From Halichondria panicea (Eukaryota; Porifera; Demospongiae; Suberitida; Halichondriidae), in assembly GCF_963675165.1 (NCBI RefSeq), contig NC_087392.1, positions 451,001 to 515,000 of the forward strand: a stretch of 64,000 nucleotides of DNA, read 5' to 3'. Both the position numbers and the translations under genes were made by a program. The notes under the pieces were generated by a model. It did no database searches, had not been told where the DNA came from, and worked only from the letters and a program-made list of their open reading frames with translations. Positions 37,401 to 52,400 of this stretch are shown here, piece by piece; position 1 is the stretch's first letter, and each line of letters opens with the position of its first letter.

Positions 37401-40400
37401 TATTATACCAATTAACCAAAACATGTTAGTAGGAGAAGTTACGATTACTATCGGTTTTGGTCCAATATCGAAAAACATTTCAATCACTGTTGTTGTCTAT
37501 CAAGGAGTGCGTATACTCTCCACCCCTTTCCCCGCCTACTCTGGCTCCAGCTCCGTCTCGAAAACCACCCTCTTCAGAATTGAACAAACTAATCTCTACC
37601 AGTCTGCATTGCTGCAGCTTGATGCGATATTATCTGATGGTTCTGCTGTTAACTCACCTCTTGCCTTGTTTGACACCACCTCCCCTCAACTCTCACTCAG
37701 CGGAAATGTTGTGAGCGCCTCTCAAGCTGGCACTTATGAGGTCAGAGGTCAACTGGGACCTGACGATGCTGTTATTCAATTGAACGTATCTGACAATACT
37801 GTTTTTGTGACATCGTTTCTACAATTCTCCTCTATGGTAGATAATGACACATTTAGTGGTACTGTCGGAGCTACTGCCTCCCTCAGCCTCGATGTTCAAT
37901 TCAGCGATTCTACCATTTTCAATAATTTTTTACCTGTCCTTGCCGAATCTGTTTCAGATATAATCTCCTTGACTACAGACACACCTGGAGCCATTACCAT
38001 TGACTCCACATCGGCTACTCTGTTTCTTCTTAACAATCACCACTCATTGGTGACAGTTACAGTTACTAAGCGACCAAACAACGAACCTCAAGCACAAGTG
38101 AGCTTTGCTTGCAATCTAGTACCAGCTGTAGGCGATGTCGACCTTGGAGCTATCAATGGAATACCACTTCCCAGTTTAACTCAAGGTTCGATTCTCACTG
38201 TTCCTGTACACATCAATGCCGGAGCTCAGCGGCTGGTTAACTTCAGTCTAGCACTGGTGTATGATAATGATCGATTGAGTCTTTCTAGTGTGGATACAGT
38301 TTGGCCAGGTGGTAGTCTGCAACACTCCGATACTCCAGCGGCAGGTCTGCTCACTCTTACAGGCTCACATTCGACCGGCATATCTGGACTGGTTCATGTG
38401 GGCACGCTTAAGTTTGACACCCTCGCTAGTGGCATGGCAACAATTGAGGGATTGGTGTTGCAGCTGACTGATGACCAAGGACTCGATATTGGCAATGGAG
38501 GTACTAGACAGTTTATTGCTGGACGCGGGAGTGTGGAGATTTTGCCTGGTATTAATAAGAGAAGTATTCACACCAGAGGAAGAAGAAACGTCGTTTGTAG
38601 CACTGCTCTACCTTGTGAGTCATGCCCCTCAATCAGAGAAAGGGGAGACACGAACGGAGATTGTATATTTAATAGTCTGGACCCTCTCTTTATGTTGAGC
38701 TATTTTGCCGAGGATATATTTGAGTTTCAATTACCCTCAGGCATTTCGCTGAATTCCTCACTAATATCTGAGCAGCTGGAACAGTTTGATGCTGACCTAA
38801 ATACAGCTGTGGACCCGCAGGATATCTACTTCCTCCACCAAATCCAAACAGGCCTGCTAAACTTCCTGACTGATGTGAGTATACTTCCCATTCAAGACAA
38901 TCCTTCTTGTACACTGGCAATCAACTGTACGCTAACAAACCATTCGCAAAGCAGCACACAGGTTTTATTTGATCTCTCTCTGCCGTTTGATGCTACCTTC
39001 GCAAGACAGCAAGTGTTTGAACAGTCTGTGTACATACGAGGAGCTCCTGTGAGTGGAGGCAACAAAGGTTTAGTGTTGCAAGGAGGACTGGTTGAAGCTG
39101 TTGAACTGGAACCTGGTGTGTACGGTATTGAACTACGAACTAACTTAACGCTAACGGACATTGGAGTGAGTGTGATACAAGTTACGTCTGAACATGGACT
39201 TGGAACGAACCATGCCAGAACAAGAGCAATGTTTGGTCATCCGGATCCCCCTCACGCCTATCCCAACATGCTGGATGTATCTCTATCAGTGTTCTCTGGT
39301 GATACAAGAATCATCGCTAGCAATGGCTACTCTCCCTTCACCTCTTTCAGCAATACATTCACGACAACCGCCTGTCAGCAACCACCAGAGCCGCCAGTTT
39401 TCAACCAAACCTTCTACTCGACTTCCGTTCCCGAGAACACTCCGCAAGGCACACCCATTCTCACAGTGCTTGCACGAAGCAACAGCCCATTCGCGGCCAC
39501 TTACAGTATAGCCTCAGGCAATGCAGGCGGAGTGTTCAGTATCGACCAGACCTCAGGTGTTTTATCAGTGATTGATGTGCTAGACTACGAGACAAGGATC
39601 TCCTATATGCTGGAAATCTTAGCCACTGATCCAGCTACTGGTTTCACGTCTACAGCCAGTGCAGACATCCTACTGATCGATATCAATGATAATCGCCCGG
39701 TGTTTACTGAATTTGTAACTGAAATAACTCTCGAAGATAATACACCTGTTAACAGTTTGGTTACTGTGGTAATAGCCGAGGATACCGACAGTGAAGTAAG
39801 TGGTGAAGTCCGATACGATATCCATAGTGATGGAGACACTTTTGCTATCAATGCTGAGTTAGGTGTAGTCACAGTTGCACGTGTTTTGAACTTTGATGTC
39901 CAAAGTAATTACATTGTAATTATAACGGCGAACGACCAGGGACTCCCCCCTCTCTCGTCCAATCTAACAGTGAACATAACGATTCTTCCCTCCGACCCAA
40001 CAGTGCTCGAGTTTGAGGAGCCATTTGTCATGACTACAATCCCAGAGAACTCATCGAATGGAACGACGGTGCTCGAAGTGGTGGCCTTCCCTGTTTCTGG
40101 GGAGACTGATGGTACTGAAGTGGTGGAGTATTTTATAGACGCTACTGTCCCCGTGCCATTTGCTGTTGATTCTGAGACGGGTGTGATATCGGTGGCTGGT
40201 GAGTTGGATAGAGAAACTGTTGACTCGTATCAATTTATAGTGCGAGGAGTGTTGGTGAACGATGTTAGAGCCGTGCCAGCACAAACTGCCATCTTTGTAA
40301 CTGTCTCTGATGTGAATGATAATCGACCACTGTTTGAACAAGACTCCTATCAGGCAAATCTCCGTGAGAATGAACCCTCAGGCACACTACAGCTGACTCT

Positions 40401-43400
40401 TAGAGCTATAGACGTTGATCAAGGGCAGAATGCCAATATCAGCTACTCGTTATTGCAACCCTCCGATATCATCGCCGTGGAAAGCATAAGTGGGGTGCTC
40501 ACTAACACACGGCCAGTGGACTATGAGCTGACTCAGCAGGTGGTGGTTATTGTGCTAGCAACGGATGCTGGAACTCCTGCTCTATCTGCTGAGATCAATG
40601 TTACCATAACAATTGTTGATGAAAATGATAATCGACCTACGATACATTTGTCCAGCCAACAAGAATTCCTCCGGGAGAATGTTACTATAGGAACAGCAGT
40701 GGCCCAAGCTAACGCTACAGACTTGGACCTTGCAGACAGTATATTATTCAGTTTACTAATGGCTGATACTACTGGAGGAAGAGTACCAAGTATTGACTTC
40801 ATCATCGATGAATATACCGGACAAATAACCACTTCAGCTTCTCTAGACTATGAGATGGTATTGTTCTACGAACTAGTGGTCATGGCAACTGATAACGGAG
40901 GACTGAGTTCAGAGGCTGTACTATTGGTGAACATAACTGATGTGAATGATAACTCACCCACTTTTGCACAGAACAACTTTAATCTATCTGTCCGTGAAGA
41001 TACTGCAATAGGAGCTACTCTATTTGTGCTGGATACTACTGACAACGATTCACCCTCAAACTCTGAAACTGTCTATACCTTAATCACCAGTGATCCATTT
41101 GTATCTACACTGTTCAATGTAAGCGCTGCAGGGGAACTGACACTTAGCTCCCCTCTAGACTACGAGACACAGGCAAGCTATGTATTAACAGTGAGAGCCT
41201 CCAACACTGCCCCAGGGGCTGCCTCCAGCACTGCAAATATCACAATCATGGTAATCGATGTCAACGAATTTGCACCAGTCTTTACACAAATGATGTACAA
41301 TGCAACAATTGAGGAAGAAGCACAATCTGGAGTGTTTGTAGTGCAAGCCTCAGCTACTGATCAAGATGGAACAGCTGCAATCACATACTCCATTAATCTA
41401 CAAGAGTTTCTAGTCGTTGCCAACGGAAGCATTTTCACCACACAGCCACTGGACAGAGAAAATATAAGTCTGTATGAGATAACAGTGACAGCCAGTGATA
41501 ATAACATTCCTGGACGAAATGCATCAAGTGTTGTTTTGGTCTATCTCTCTGATATCAACGACAACCCCCCATCACTTAGCTCCCCCACAGAGTTGACCAT
41601 CTCTGAAACTATGAGTGTAGGTACAGAGGTACTAAAACTGACTGCTATGGACCCTGATGATGGATTAAATGGAGAGATTGGAAGCTTTACCTTGCTCACT
41701 TTATCTGATAGCTTCAACTTAACTCTCAGCGGAAGCCTTGTAATTACTATGCAATTGGATGCCGTTATTGTACCACAAAATATTCTATTAATACAAGTGA
41801 ACGATCTGGGAGCTCCTCCTCTCTCCTCTACAACCTCGCTAACAGTTAATGTTGAGCCTTCCCTTGCACCAATGTTCACTCAAGCACGATACACGGCTTC
41901 TATAGCGGAGAACAACGAACCAAATACATTCCTGCTACAAGTTCAGGCAACGTCCAGACATCAAATGGTTACCATTGTCGGCTACTTTCTCAGTCCTGAT
42001 TCCATTCCACTGGCTGGTGTGTTTGCAGTTGACGAAAACACTGGGAACGTAACTGTGCTTGAATCATTGGACCGTGAAGCACGTGATTCGTACTCTCTAA
42101 CTATAATAGTTGAAGCTTTGTTCAATGGAACTATTCTAACGGCCGCTGCTCCACTCAATGTTACCGTTGTAGATGTGAATGATAATCCCCCTCTCTTTGA
42201 CCAGCAACAAAATGTTGTGTTTGTACCAGAGACAGTAAGAGCTGACTCTGCAATCATCATGCTTCAAGCTAGTGATAATGACACAGGTGGCAATGCTCAC
42301 ATTGAATACACCATAGCAACTGGTAACGAAGAGAATCTGTTTAGAATTGAAGCGAATGGAACTATTTTTGCAACCACTTATCTTCTTGGAAGAGTTGGCA
42401 ATTATACACTAAGTGTTTTAGCCACAAATCCTGTTGAAGTCGGAGCTCTCAACTCCACAGCAGAAGTTCTGATTGCTATTCAACCTGTTAACACTTTCAC
42501 ACCTCAGTTCTCACAGCCAGCATATATTGTTAATATATCCGAGAGCAGTAACGTTGGAGCTTTGCTGGGGATCCTGGTAGCCATGGACGCTGACGAGGGA
42601 ACAGCTGGAGATATTACCTACAGAATCCAGTCTGACGGTAGCAGTGGACGTTTTACCATTAACTCGACCTCTGGTGAACTCTTCCTCAGCGATACAGTGG
42701 ATTACGAGCTCCAAACCACCTTTAACCTCAACGTTACTGCCACAGACGCTGGCACACCTCCTTTTTCATCAGTGGTTTTGGTGACAATCGAAGTCCAAGA
42801 TGTTAATGATCAGCGGCCAATCTTCACATCTCCACTTTTTGTTTCGGAGGTGGATGAGGGATTACAAGCTGGCGCTGTGGTCACTATCCTCACATACAAC
42901 GATGAGGACTCTCCACCAAATGCACAGGTGGTTTTCAATGTTCCATCAGACGTTGCCTCTCTCTTTGCAATCTCCATTAACGGTACAGTGCAAACATTGG
43001 CACCTCTGGATCGAGAAAATGTACCTAGCTATACATTTACGGTGACTGCTGTTAACGAAGGGGGCGGAGTAACTCTCACTGGAACCACCACCCTACAAAT
43101 CACTGTGGAGGACGTCAATGATAACAACCCACTGCTGAGTCAGCGTATGTACGCTCGTGTCCTCCAAGCACCTGTCTCTGCTAATACATCACTTTTAACT
43201 GTGCAAGCTTCGGATGCTGATGCCCCAGGGCCCAACTCTCAACTCTCATTCTCATTGGTCAATTCTAGTGGCGTATTTGCTATTGGTACAACAACAGGAA
43301 CGATATCAATTATCAGTGAAATTAAAAACGCTGGAAATTTCTCGTTTGCAATTGAGGTGACTGATCAAGGCCAACCACCCCTTAGTAGCAATGCTACTGT

Positions 43401-46400
43401 CATGGTAACGGTACTACCAGCTGATGACTTAACTGCAGGAAGAGAAAGAGACTTTGTGTTTACAGCTGATCGTGGAATTCATCTCGTTGGAGCTTCCGCT
43501 GAAGTTATGGTGGGTGTGTACAACCATCAGTATGGATACGCTATTGGTAGGAATGTGTTTGAGAGTAGACGAGTGAGTGTTGGTCTAGGCCCTCTGTCAG
43601 CTACCCAGACAGTGTCCCCTTCCCGACGGCCTGCCGTAAGTGTGGCTGCCATTCTTGTCAACACTTTTGTCTGGCATGATAGCCCTAGTGTACAACTGGT
43701 CGTACAAGTAAGAGACGAAGCCGGTAGCGTACATACTGCAGGCACCTCCGTATTTGGTATGGCCACCCATCCATCTCTTGGCCCATCGCAGCAGAGCAAC
43801 TGCTCCACAAGATCGTCTGATGGCACTTGTATGATATCTGTACCTATACCTTTAAACTGGTTCAGCAGTAGCGAGGTTGTTAATGTACAGTATGGACTCT
43901 CCAGTACAACTTTGCAAACTGCAGGAAGGGTAGAAATACAGCCACAAATTTTATTCACGTCCTCTGATAACATCTACGTCTACATGGAGATGCCATTCCA
44001 AGATCTCTTCAGAAGAGACCGTTTCTCTGTGACTGTGTATGGACAGGCTGGCTCTAAAGCAGTTGGTTCTTTCACCATATCCGTGATAGGTTCCAGTGAC
44101 ATTGTTCTGACTAGTTTGACTGTAGATGGCTCAGTGTGGCAAGCAGAGACTGGAGTGAGTGGTGATGGAAGTAGGACAATAATAGCAGTCAGAGCTGATC
44201 AAACGATAGTCCCTCCATCTGGTCGAGTTGTTTTGTTCACGATTAATGCACAAGTTTCAGGGAGCAGCACATTGGATACTCTACTTACCAATGCTATGAT
44301 GTGTACAGTAACAGATTTGAGTGATTTTGATAGAATGAGAGTACTGCCACCGCCTGGAGAGACTGCTCAACTATCGATGACGTTGTCACGAAATGGAATC
44401 ACTACTTCAGGTGCAGTGTATGTAGCTGCTGATCGAACTGTAGGCCTGTTGCCTTATACGGAGTCATCAGAACTCATCAATACTGCTTTGCTCAATAGAG
44501 AACCAGTGATTAGTCCTCTAACAGTCTTGGAGGTTAGGCTAACTGGTAATGTGTTATCGTCCACCACTCCCCTCTTGTGTGAGACTGCCAACCCGTCTGT
44601 CGTCTCGGTGAGTACAGATTGCGCCAGTGTCATGGTAACTCAGGACAACACTCAAGCATCTACTAGTGTGGAGATTTCTATCACTCAAGGAACATTGTCT
44701 GCCTCCACCCCCATACGTGTGTGGATACCTCAAACAGCACTCAGGGCCTCACTATCTGATACCATTCTCAACAGAATACCTGGTCTGGCTACTAGTACTG
44801 AGGCATGCTCTCCCATCTACCAAACTGCACACCTCACTGTTTTTGCCGATTTCACCGACTCTCAAGAAATTATACAAAACATTGACATCACTGATATGAT
44901 ATCCAGTCTTGTGACCACATCTGATTCTACTATTCTATCTGCTAATGAAAGGACAGTGAGTGGTATTTCTGCAGGTATTGCTGAGCTGCAATACCAATCG
45001 CCATCACAGCCATCAGGTAGAGAGTTTACTATTAAGGTGAATGTAACTGATGCAGCGGTGGAAGTATTAGGATTGGACGTTCAAGTGCTGACTCTATTGA
45101 CTGCTGATGGATTGAATAATATTGATAGACTATCGACAACATCGCTCACTCTAACTACTGAACAGGTGTTTGACTTTGAAGGCACTCAGGGAGTTGTTAT
45201 TTCAACTGCTGTTTTTGCTGATGGTACAAGATCTCTACTCAATCAAAGCTCAGTAACCTACCAATCCCTCGACTCAGACATTATTTCTGTTTCTGGGTCT
45301 ACAGTGACTGCATTGGCCTCTGGAGAAGGGGACCTCATACGAGCAATATGGACACAACCACAAGACTGCGGCCTGGAACCGATAGCAACGGGAATAGGTA
45401 TTGTACGAGTAACCATTCCACAACCTGTTCGTATTGATGTTATTGCACAGACAGTTTTGACTAGAGCTGGAAGTATAGCCGAGTCTATAAATGTACCTAC
45501 AGCTACGAGTGTATCTATCACAGCTGTGTACAGTGATGGTCGGAGTCAAGATCTCTCTAATGATAACCGGACTCGATACATTGTACCCTCCGACCTTATA
45601 TTGGTGAGAAGTGATGATGTCATACTATCCGTAAACAGCGAAGCAACTCCTGGAAACTATGTAATACAAATCTCATTCGCTCAATTTCCAAGCCTGGGGC
45701 AAAGTGTGACAATCAGCGTTGTTGAACTGGAAGATATTGTTTTGTCAGCCACCCCCTTTCCGATCTACCCTGGATCTAGCAACACGTTTATAACCCAGCT
45801 CCAAATAATTGCTGCCACTGGTGTTAGACAAAAGGCATTAGTTGCAGCTAATGGAATTCTGAGCAATAGCGAAATAAGGAGTATATCATTCCATCCTGAA
45901 TTGACATTTGAGATCACCGAGGATCAGAATTTACAGTCACGCATTGATCGATCTGCCTCAGGCAATGTACTAACCGTACCATCCGTGTCACAACTTGACA
46001 GTGTTATCAGTATATCTGCAATGCTAGGACGAGTTGATTCGTCTACTCCCCTGCAATTAACCATCTCATCAAATGAAGTTGACATATCTGTAATTAATAT
46101 TGAGAACTTTCCCAGCTTCACGTTCAATGGAATAGCCGACTCAGCACAACACCAAGTAGTGTTCACAGCTATATTTCAAGATGGTACCCAGTATGTCAAT
46201 CTGTTTCGAGACAACAGCCTTCCTAACCTTGTCACCTTCGATGCTCCGTCCTCTGCAGTCGATATTGATCGTCTTACTGGAGTTTCCACGCTTAGAAGGA
46301 ACTTGCCAACCACAGCAACTATCACTGTCGAGGCTATCAACAATTTGATTGAGTCGAGTATCAATTTTTTCACCAACCTTGACCCAGACATAGGAGACGT

Positions 46401-49400
46401 TGACCTTGGGGAACTCACAGGTCCACCCCTCCCCCCCATAACAATGGGACAAACGTTTACTGTTCCTGTTAGAGTCAATTCTGGTTCAACCATACTTGGC
46501 TCTATTGAACTGGACATTGCTTTTGACCCGTCTACAATTCGTGCTGTGTCAGCTATTGCAGGACCTGACTGGCCAGCTGGTGGTAATTTTGTTCCTACCT
46601 TAAACGACCCACTAGAAATAGTTTCATTGGGTGGAACACTGGTAGGAGGAGCTCCTGTTTCTGGCCTCTCCCATCTTGCTGACGTCACGTTCGAAGTGGT
46701 GGGAACAGGTACTACTGATGTGTCAGGGACGGTGGTCACATTAGCCGATGTGGGAACTCTTGGAGCTCCAGCTGAGAACATAGGTACTGTACCACGGCCA
46801 TTCATTGCTGGGAACGTTCAGATCCAACTGAATGGTGGTGTAGGAAAACGAGATATTTCCTACCAAACAAGAAATGTCCAAACGAGGCGAGTAAAGAGAC
46901 AGACTGCTTGCTCTGATGATTCTCCGAGAGAAACTGGTGATCTTGATGGGAATTGTGTTTTTGATGTGAGAGATGGAGCCTTTTTGCAACAATACATACT
47001 CCAATCACTAACCACAGGAACACCTCCAGCCCTCCCCGCTAATAGAGCTATGTTCCTTGACATAGATGCAAATGGTAGAGTGGATGTCAATGACGTGGTA
47101 TTCATGCTGAGAGTTAACTTCCGATTGCTGCGATTCTTTCTCAATCCAAAGTTTGATGCTGTTGACGATTCTGAAAGCTGTCAACTCACATTCAATGTAT
47201 CTTTATTGCAGGGAGGAGACTCTCCAGCAAGCAGCTCAACTACTTCACTAGTTATTGATATTGCCCACTCAGACTCTGACTTCCAAGACGAATTTGATGC
47301 TTCAAATTTTACCACAGGTTTTCTCTTACCCACACCCAAAGGGATGGGGCTGCATGGAGGTCTTGTACTGGCTGCTTATCTTGGTGATGGAGTGTATGGT
47401 TTCACAATGAACACAGCTATAAGCAAAACACTAATTGGTTTGTCTCTTATTCAAGTAATATTTGATAACAATAATGACACCTCTGCAGCGAGAACTGCAG
47501 CCTTGTTCTCACAGTCTGGCCCTCGCTATGGTAACCTTGATGTCACACTCTCACTACGTCAACAAAGTGTACCTATATCCACTCAACTTGGCTACTCCCC
47601 CCTCTACTTGTTTGATAGCGTACAGACGACTGAAGTGTGTCTCTTTGAAAAACAACCACTCAGATTCATCAACAGTACCTACTCTGCTAGCATCAATGAG
47701 AGTGTCCTAGTTGGCACTGAAGTGCTGGCCCTGTCTGCAATTTCAACAAGACCAGACGCTGCAATAACCTATTCCATCAACAATAACTCATTTCCATTTT
47801 CTATAAACCTCGTGTCTGGAGTTGTTACGCTCTCACAACCATTGGACTTTGAGACTCAGCAAATGTACCAGCTCACAATCACAGCAACTGAAGTTGGAGG
47901 CTTTTACACTGCAACTGCAGAGCTTGTGATACTGGTGATCAATGTGAACGATCTCCCACCCATTATCAATGATACTGCCCCAGTGCAAGTAGTGGCTACT
48001 CAGAGCAATGGAGACATAGCTCGAGTGATTGCTGTTGACCCTGATGGTCTTGACGAATTGCAGTTTGAACTCACTACATCTCTCAACCAGTTTAAAGTTA
48101 ACCAATCAACAGGAGTTGTTAGTATCGCTTCTTCATTGATGGACCTTGCAAATACGATAGTTGATTTGAACATTTCTGTTTCTGACAGCCTATTCACAAA
48201 TTCTACTTCTGTTACAGTTGATGTTTTCCTACCTACATTTACAGAACAATCAGTGGTGGTTTCCATTCAAGAAAATGCAATAGTTGGAACTGCAGTGGTG
48301 AATATATCTATTGAGAATGCAAGAGATTTAGAATTTGTGTTGGTGTCTGCAGATCCTTCATTTACTGTCAGCAATGATGGGGTAGTGACTGTTGATGCTG
48401 GATTGGATTTTGAGGCTCAATCTACCCATATCTTCAATATTACAGCTACCAGTACTTCACCACCTGTTACGTTAATTACAACACTGAATATATCCTTAAT
48501 CGATATCAACGATAATCCACCCACCTATTCTGATGCTGTTATCAATATCACTATCAACTCCAGTACCCTCATAGGAGAACGCATTGCTAGTGTCATAGCA
48601 ACTGATGCCGACTCTGGTGTGAATGCAGACATCTCGTACACTTTACAAACTCCAACCTCACTGTTCACACTCCATCGAACAACTGGTGATTTGTTCTTAG
48701 CTGGAACTCTACTAGGTGTACAGTCATCACTGGAAATCATAGTGATAGCTACTGATGGTGGAGCTATGCCTCTCAATGGTAGTGCTCGAATTATGATTGA
48801 GATTGTTTCCCCTTTGTTTGTCGACCTTCCTATTGCCCCAATCTTTGTTGCCTCTAATGGCCTTGCAATTTTATCCGATACACAGATGAGAAACAACAAT
48901 AGTTTTGCTCAACAGTTTAGCAAATTACACAATTCAAAGTCTGAAGAGTTATCAGCTACTCTGTCTGGTATGAGGATTACTGCCTCGGTGTCAAGCACAT
49001 TGCAAAATGGTGTTACAGCTACTGCGGCTTTGCTTCAACCATCAACGGTGGTGTACCAAGAGTCACCCACCATCTCAGTGGCATTCCAAGTCAGGGACTC
49101 TGATCATCTCACAACTGTTGTTAATACGATTGCTTCTTTTGATGTGGTTCGTGATGCTTTGAGGAACAGCTCTGACTCGTGTGTGCCTGATGACCGTGGA
49201 GTGTGTGTGGCTGTATTCACTGTACCTCAGAATTGGTTCACTCAAGCTACTACTGTGATCATAGTTGAGCCTCAATTGAATGGACAGCCAGTTGACTTGA
49301 ATGTAATGTTTATCACTTTACAACCTTCTCCATCGAACTCATTAGACTTTCAAAATGCTATAATTACTACATTGCCATCGCGAGATATCGTATCCGGACA

Positions 49401-52400
49401 AACTATTACAATGGACATATCTGCCTACATCAGTAATGCAGTGGTTGGATTCGCTGTCTCATTCCAACTACACCCATCTCTCGAGGTAATGGATGTTATC
49501 ATTAATAACACTCAGTGGGGTGTGCAAACAGCCTCAGGCAATAATACCCTCGGAATCGTAGCGATTGTGGCCACACCTGTTGAACAATTCACCGTCCGTT
49601 CACCTGTTTATTTATTTTCCGTTCAATTGAGAGTGGTTACTAGTAACCCTGCAACCATTCCTATATCCGGGACAATACACTCTCTGAGCGATGCTATCGA
49701 AGGCAGCGTGATTCTTGACTCAACCAACAGCTCCACGGCTCCACTGTTGTTGACTGGTAGAGACGGTGGTGTGAGTGAGATTGGAACTGTTAATGTTGTC
49801 CCTGATACATTGCAAGCTCTGTTTCCATACACTGAGCAGCCTGAGATCCTGAATACAGCTGCTCTGGATGGTATTGTATTATCTATACAAGTGTATTTGT
49901 TGGGTGCATATTCATCTGGAGAGATCCTACCATACACAGCTGACATCACCTGCTCTAGCAATACGTCTGTCGTCAATATTGACTCGCTTTGCTCATCTCT
50001 GCTACTCAATGGAGGAGAAACTGGAGGTGCTGACAGTGTATTAATGATGTTCAATGTATCGGACATTACTGCATCCATGCCAGTGCGTGTTTACTACCCT
50101 CAGGGAAGCTTAAGACTGGTTGCAAGTGACACAACACTCAATCGTATACAGTACACTCTTGCTGATACCTGTACATCATACCAGCAGGCATCTTTGTCAG
50201 TTTTTGCTGATTTTAAAGCAGGTGAACGTGCCCTCACAAATGTCTCCCTCGCTCACTTGTTACCACCGCCTTACCTTGAAGACGATGAAAGCACTGTGCT
50301 ACAACTGGATGGTCATATGATGTATGGTCGGTCTTCTGGTTCAACTCGTGTGTGTGTTGGAAGCACTACAGTTTGCATTGAAATTACTGTCTCCACGGAA
50401 GTCGTGAAGTTGGTTAATGTGATTAGTTTGTTAATTGTTGAACTCAGCCTTACTGCTAACTCTACTGTTGTTCCTAACTCGGTAGAAACAGCTCTGTTTG
50501 ATATCAGATCACAACTGCAGTTTGAGCAGGAGATTGGTACACTACTAGTGGCAGTACAATACACAGATGGAACCTACTCTCCTGTTGACATCAGCGATGT
50601 GACTTTAAATCAACCTGTAGATACGTCTGTGTACACTATTCAAACTGGCCAAGTAACAGCGAGAGGAGGTTCAGGCTTGGCTGAGCTGTTTTATCGATGG
50701 ACTCCGCTAGCTGGAACATGTGGCTTAACTGTCAGTGAAACCATCTCTGTAACAGCAGACCTCCCACAGCCTGTATCAGTACGCACAACTACTCTCACCC
50801 TTACCATTGCAACTATAGAGAGTGATGCTTCACTAGCTGGACTACCAACTACTCTAAGTATTACAATGGAACTGGTATACTCTGACAATCGCACTCTGAA
50901 TATTACTGGTGATTCTCGCCTTAGCTACATGCCCTCAAGCAATCTAATAGCCATCTCCAGCATTGGTGAGGTCACAGCCACTGGACAAGGCGCTGGTGTG
51001 GGTGTGGCTATTGTTGTAGTTATGTTCACGAACGCCCAATCAAACCTAACCATTGAACTAAGTGTGGAGGTGGTGGCTGCAACTGGTTTGGAGATATCTG
51101 CCACCCCATATCCAAGTTATCCTGGCTCAGAAAATAATCAGATATCAACTCTTTCTCCTCTCGAAGACACTGGTATCTGGCAGAGGGGGGTGGTTGCACT
51201 TCGTCTCAGTCTAACCAATGGGCAGACTCTCGATGTTACTTCACTTCCCCGTGCAGTAATAACAGTGATTGGAATAACTATCTCTAATGAGTTTGTTTTA
51301 AGTGTGAATGGTGCTGGAGGTGTACTTATAGATGCAATGTTTGGTTCTCTGGTCACTGATATACCACGACAGCTTACTGTTAGCAGCACACCTATTACAG
51401 TTACTAACATTTCACTGGAGCCCCTACCCAACAATGTTCTGGTGGGTATAGCTGACATCTCTGCAATACAAGTATACTCAACTATCACATTCTCTGATGG
51501 TACAATGTTCATCAACTATCCTGCACCCAGCCTACCCTCAGGTCTGGTTGTCTATAGCACTGACAGCAATGCTATTGCAGTTAACCAGTCAGGAATGATA
51601 ACTCCACTGCAGAACTCTATGTCTTTAGTAACTCTAACGGCTACTAGTAAAGATGAAAGTGTCAGCTCCAGTATTCAATTCACTGTTGACCTTGTTCCTA
51701 ATATAGGTGACGTTGACCTTGTATTATCATCATTTGGACCGTTCACTGTGGACAATCTGTTGAGTATTTCTATATTTATCAACACCGGGGGTCGTAATCT
51801 GGGGGTGATCGAGTTGTCGCTACTGTATGACAGCCAGGTACTAAGCCCTGTGAGTGCTGAACTTGGATCTGATTGGACGAGTGGAATATTTGCAGTTTAT
51901 CTCTTTGACAGCGCTGGTATCGTGAGAATGGGTGGTGTACTCACAGTTGAAGGTGCTGCCACTGTTGACCTGCATTTACTTACTGTACACTTCAATGTTA
52001 TTGGACCATCTGCTTTTGGCGAGTCTTACCTACGCGGTGAATTGGTTACTCTCACAGAGTTTGGTGCTCAAGGTATTACAATCGGGGCACCTACACCTCG
52101 CCCGTTTGTAGCTGGAGATACAAGATTCTTTGTTGATAGCACTCGTAAAAGATCGGCTATGCAATCTTCAAGCACACCTCGAACCAGGAGAGCCGTTGAT
52201 GAATGCCTTACCTTCAACTGTAGCTGCTCACGATCCACTCAAGGCGATATAGATGGTAACTGTTTGTTTGATCTGAGCGACGTCTCCTTTGCTCTTCGCT
52301 ACCTCTCACAGTCACTAATTGAACTGAATGGAGATGATTCGATATCTTCTGTTCTGGATCAGAACAGAGATGATGCTGCAGACACAACTGATGTTTATTT

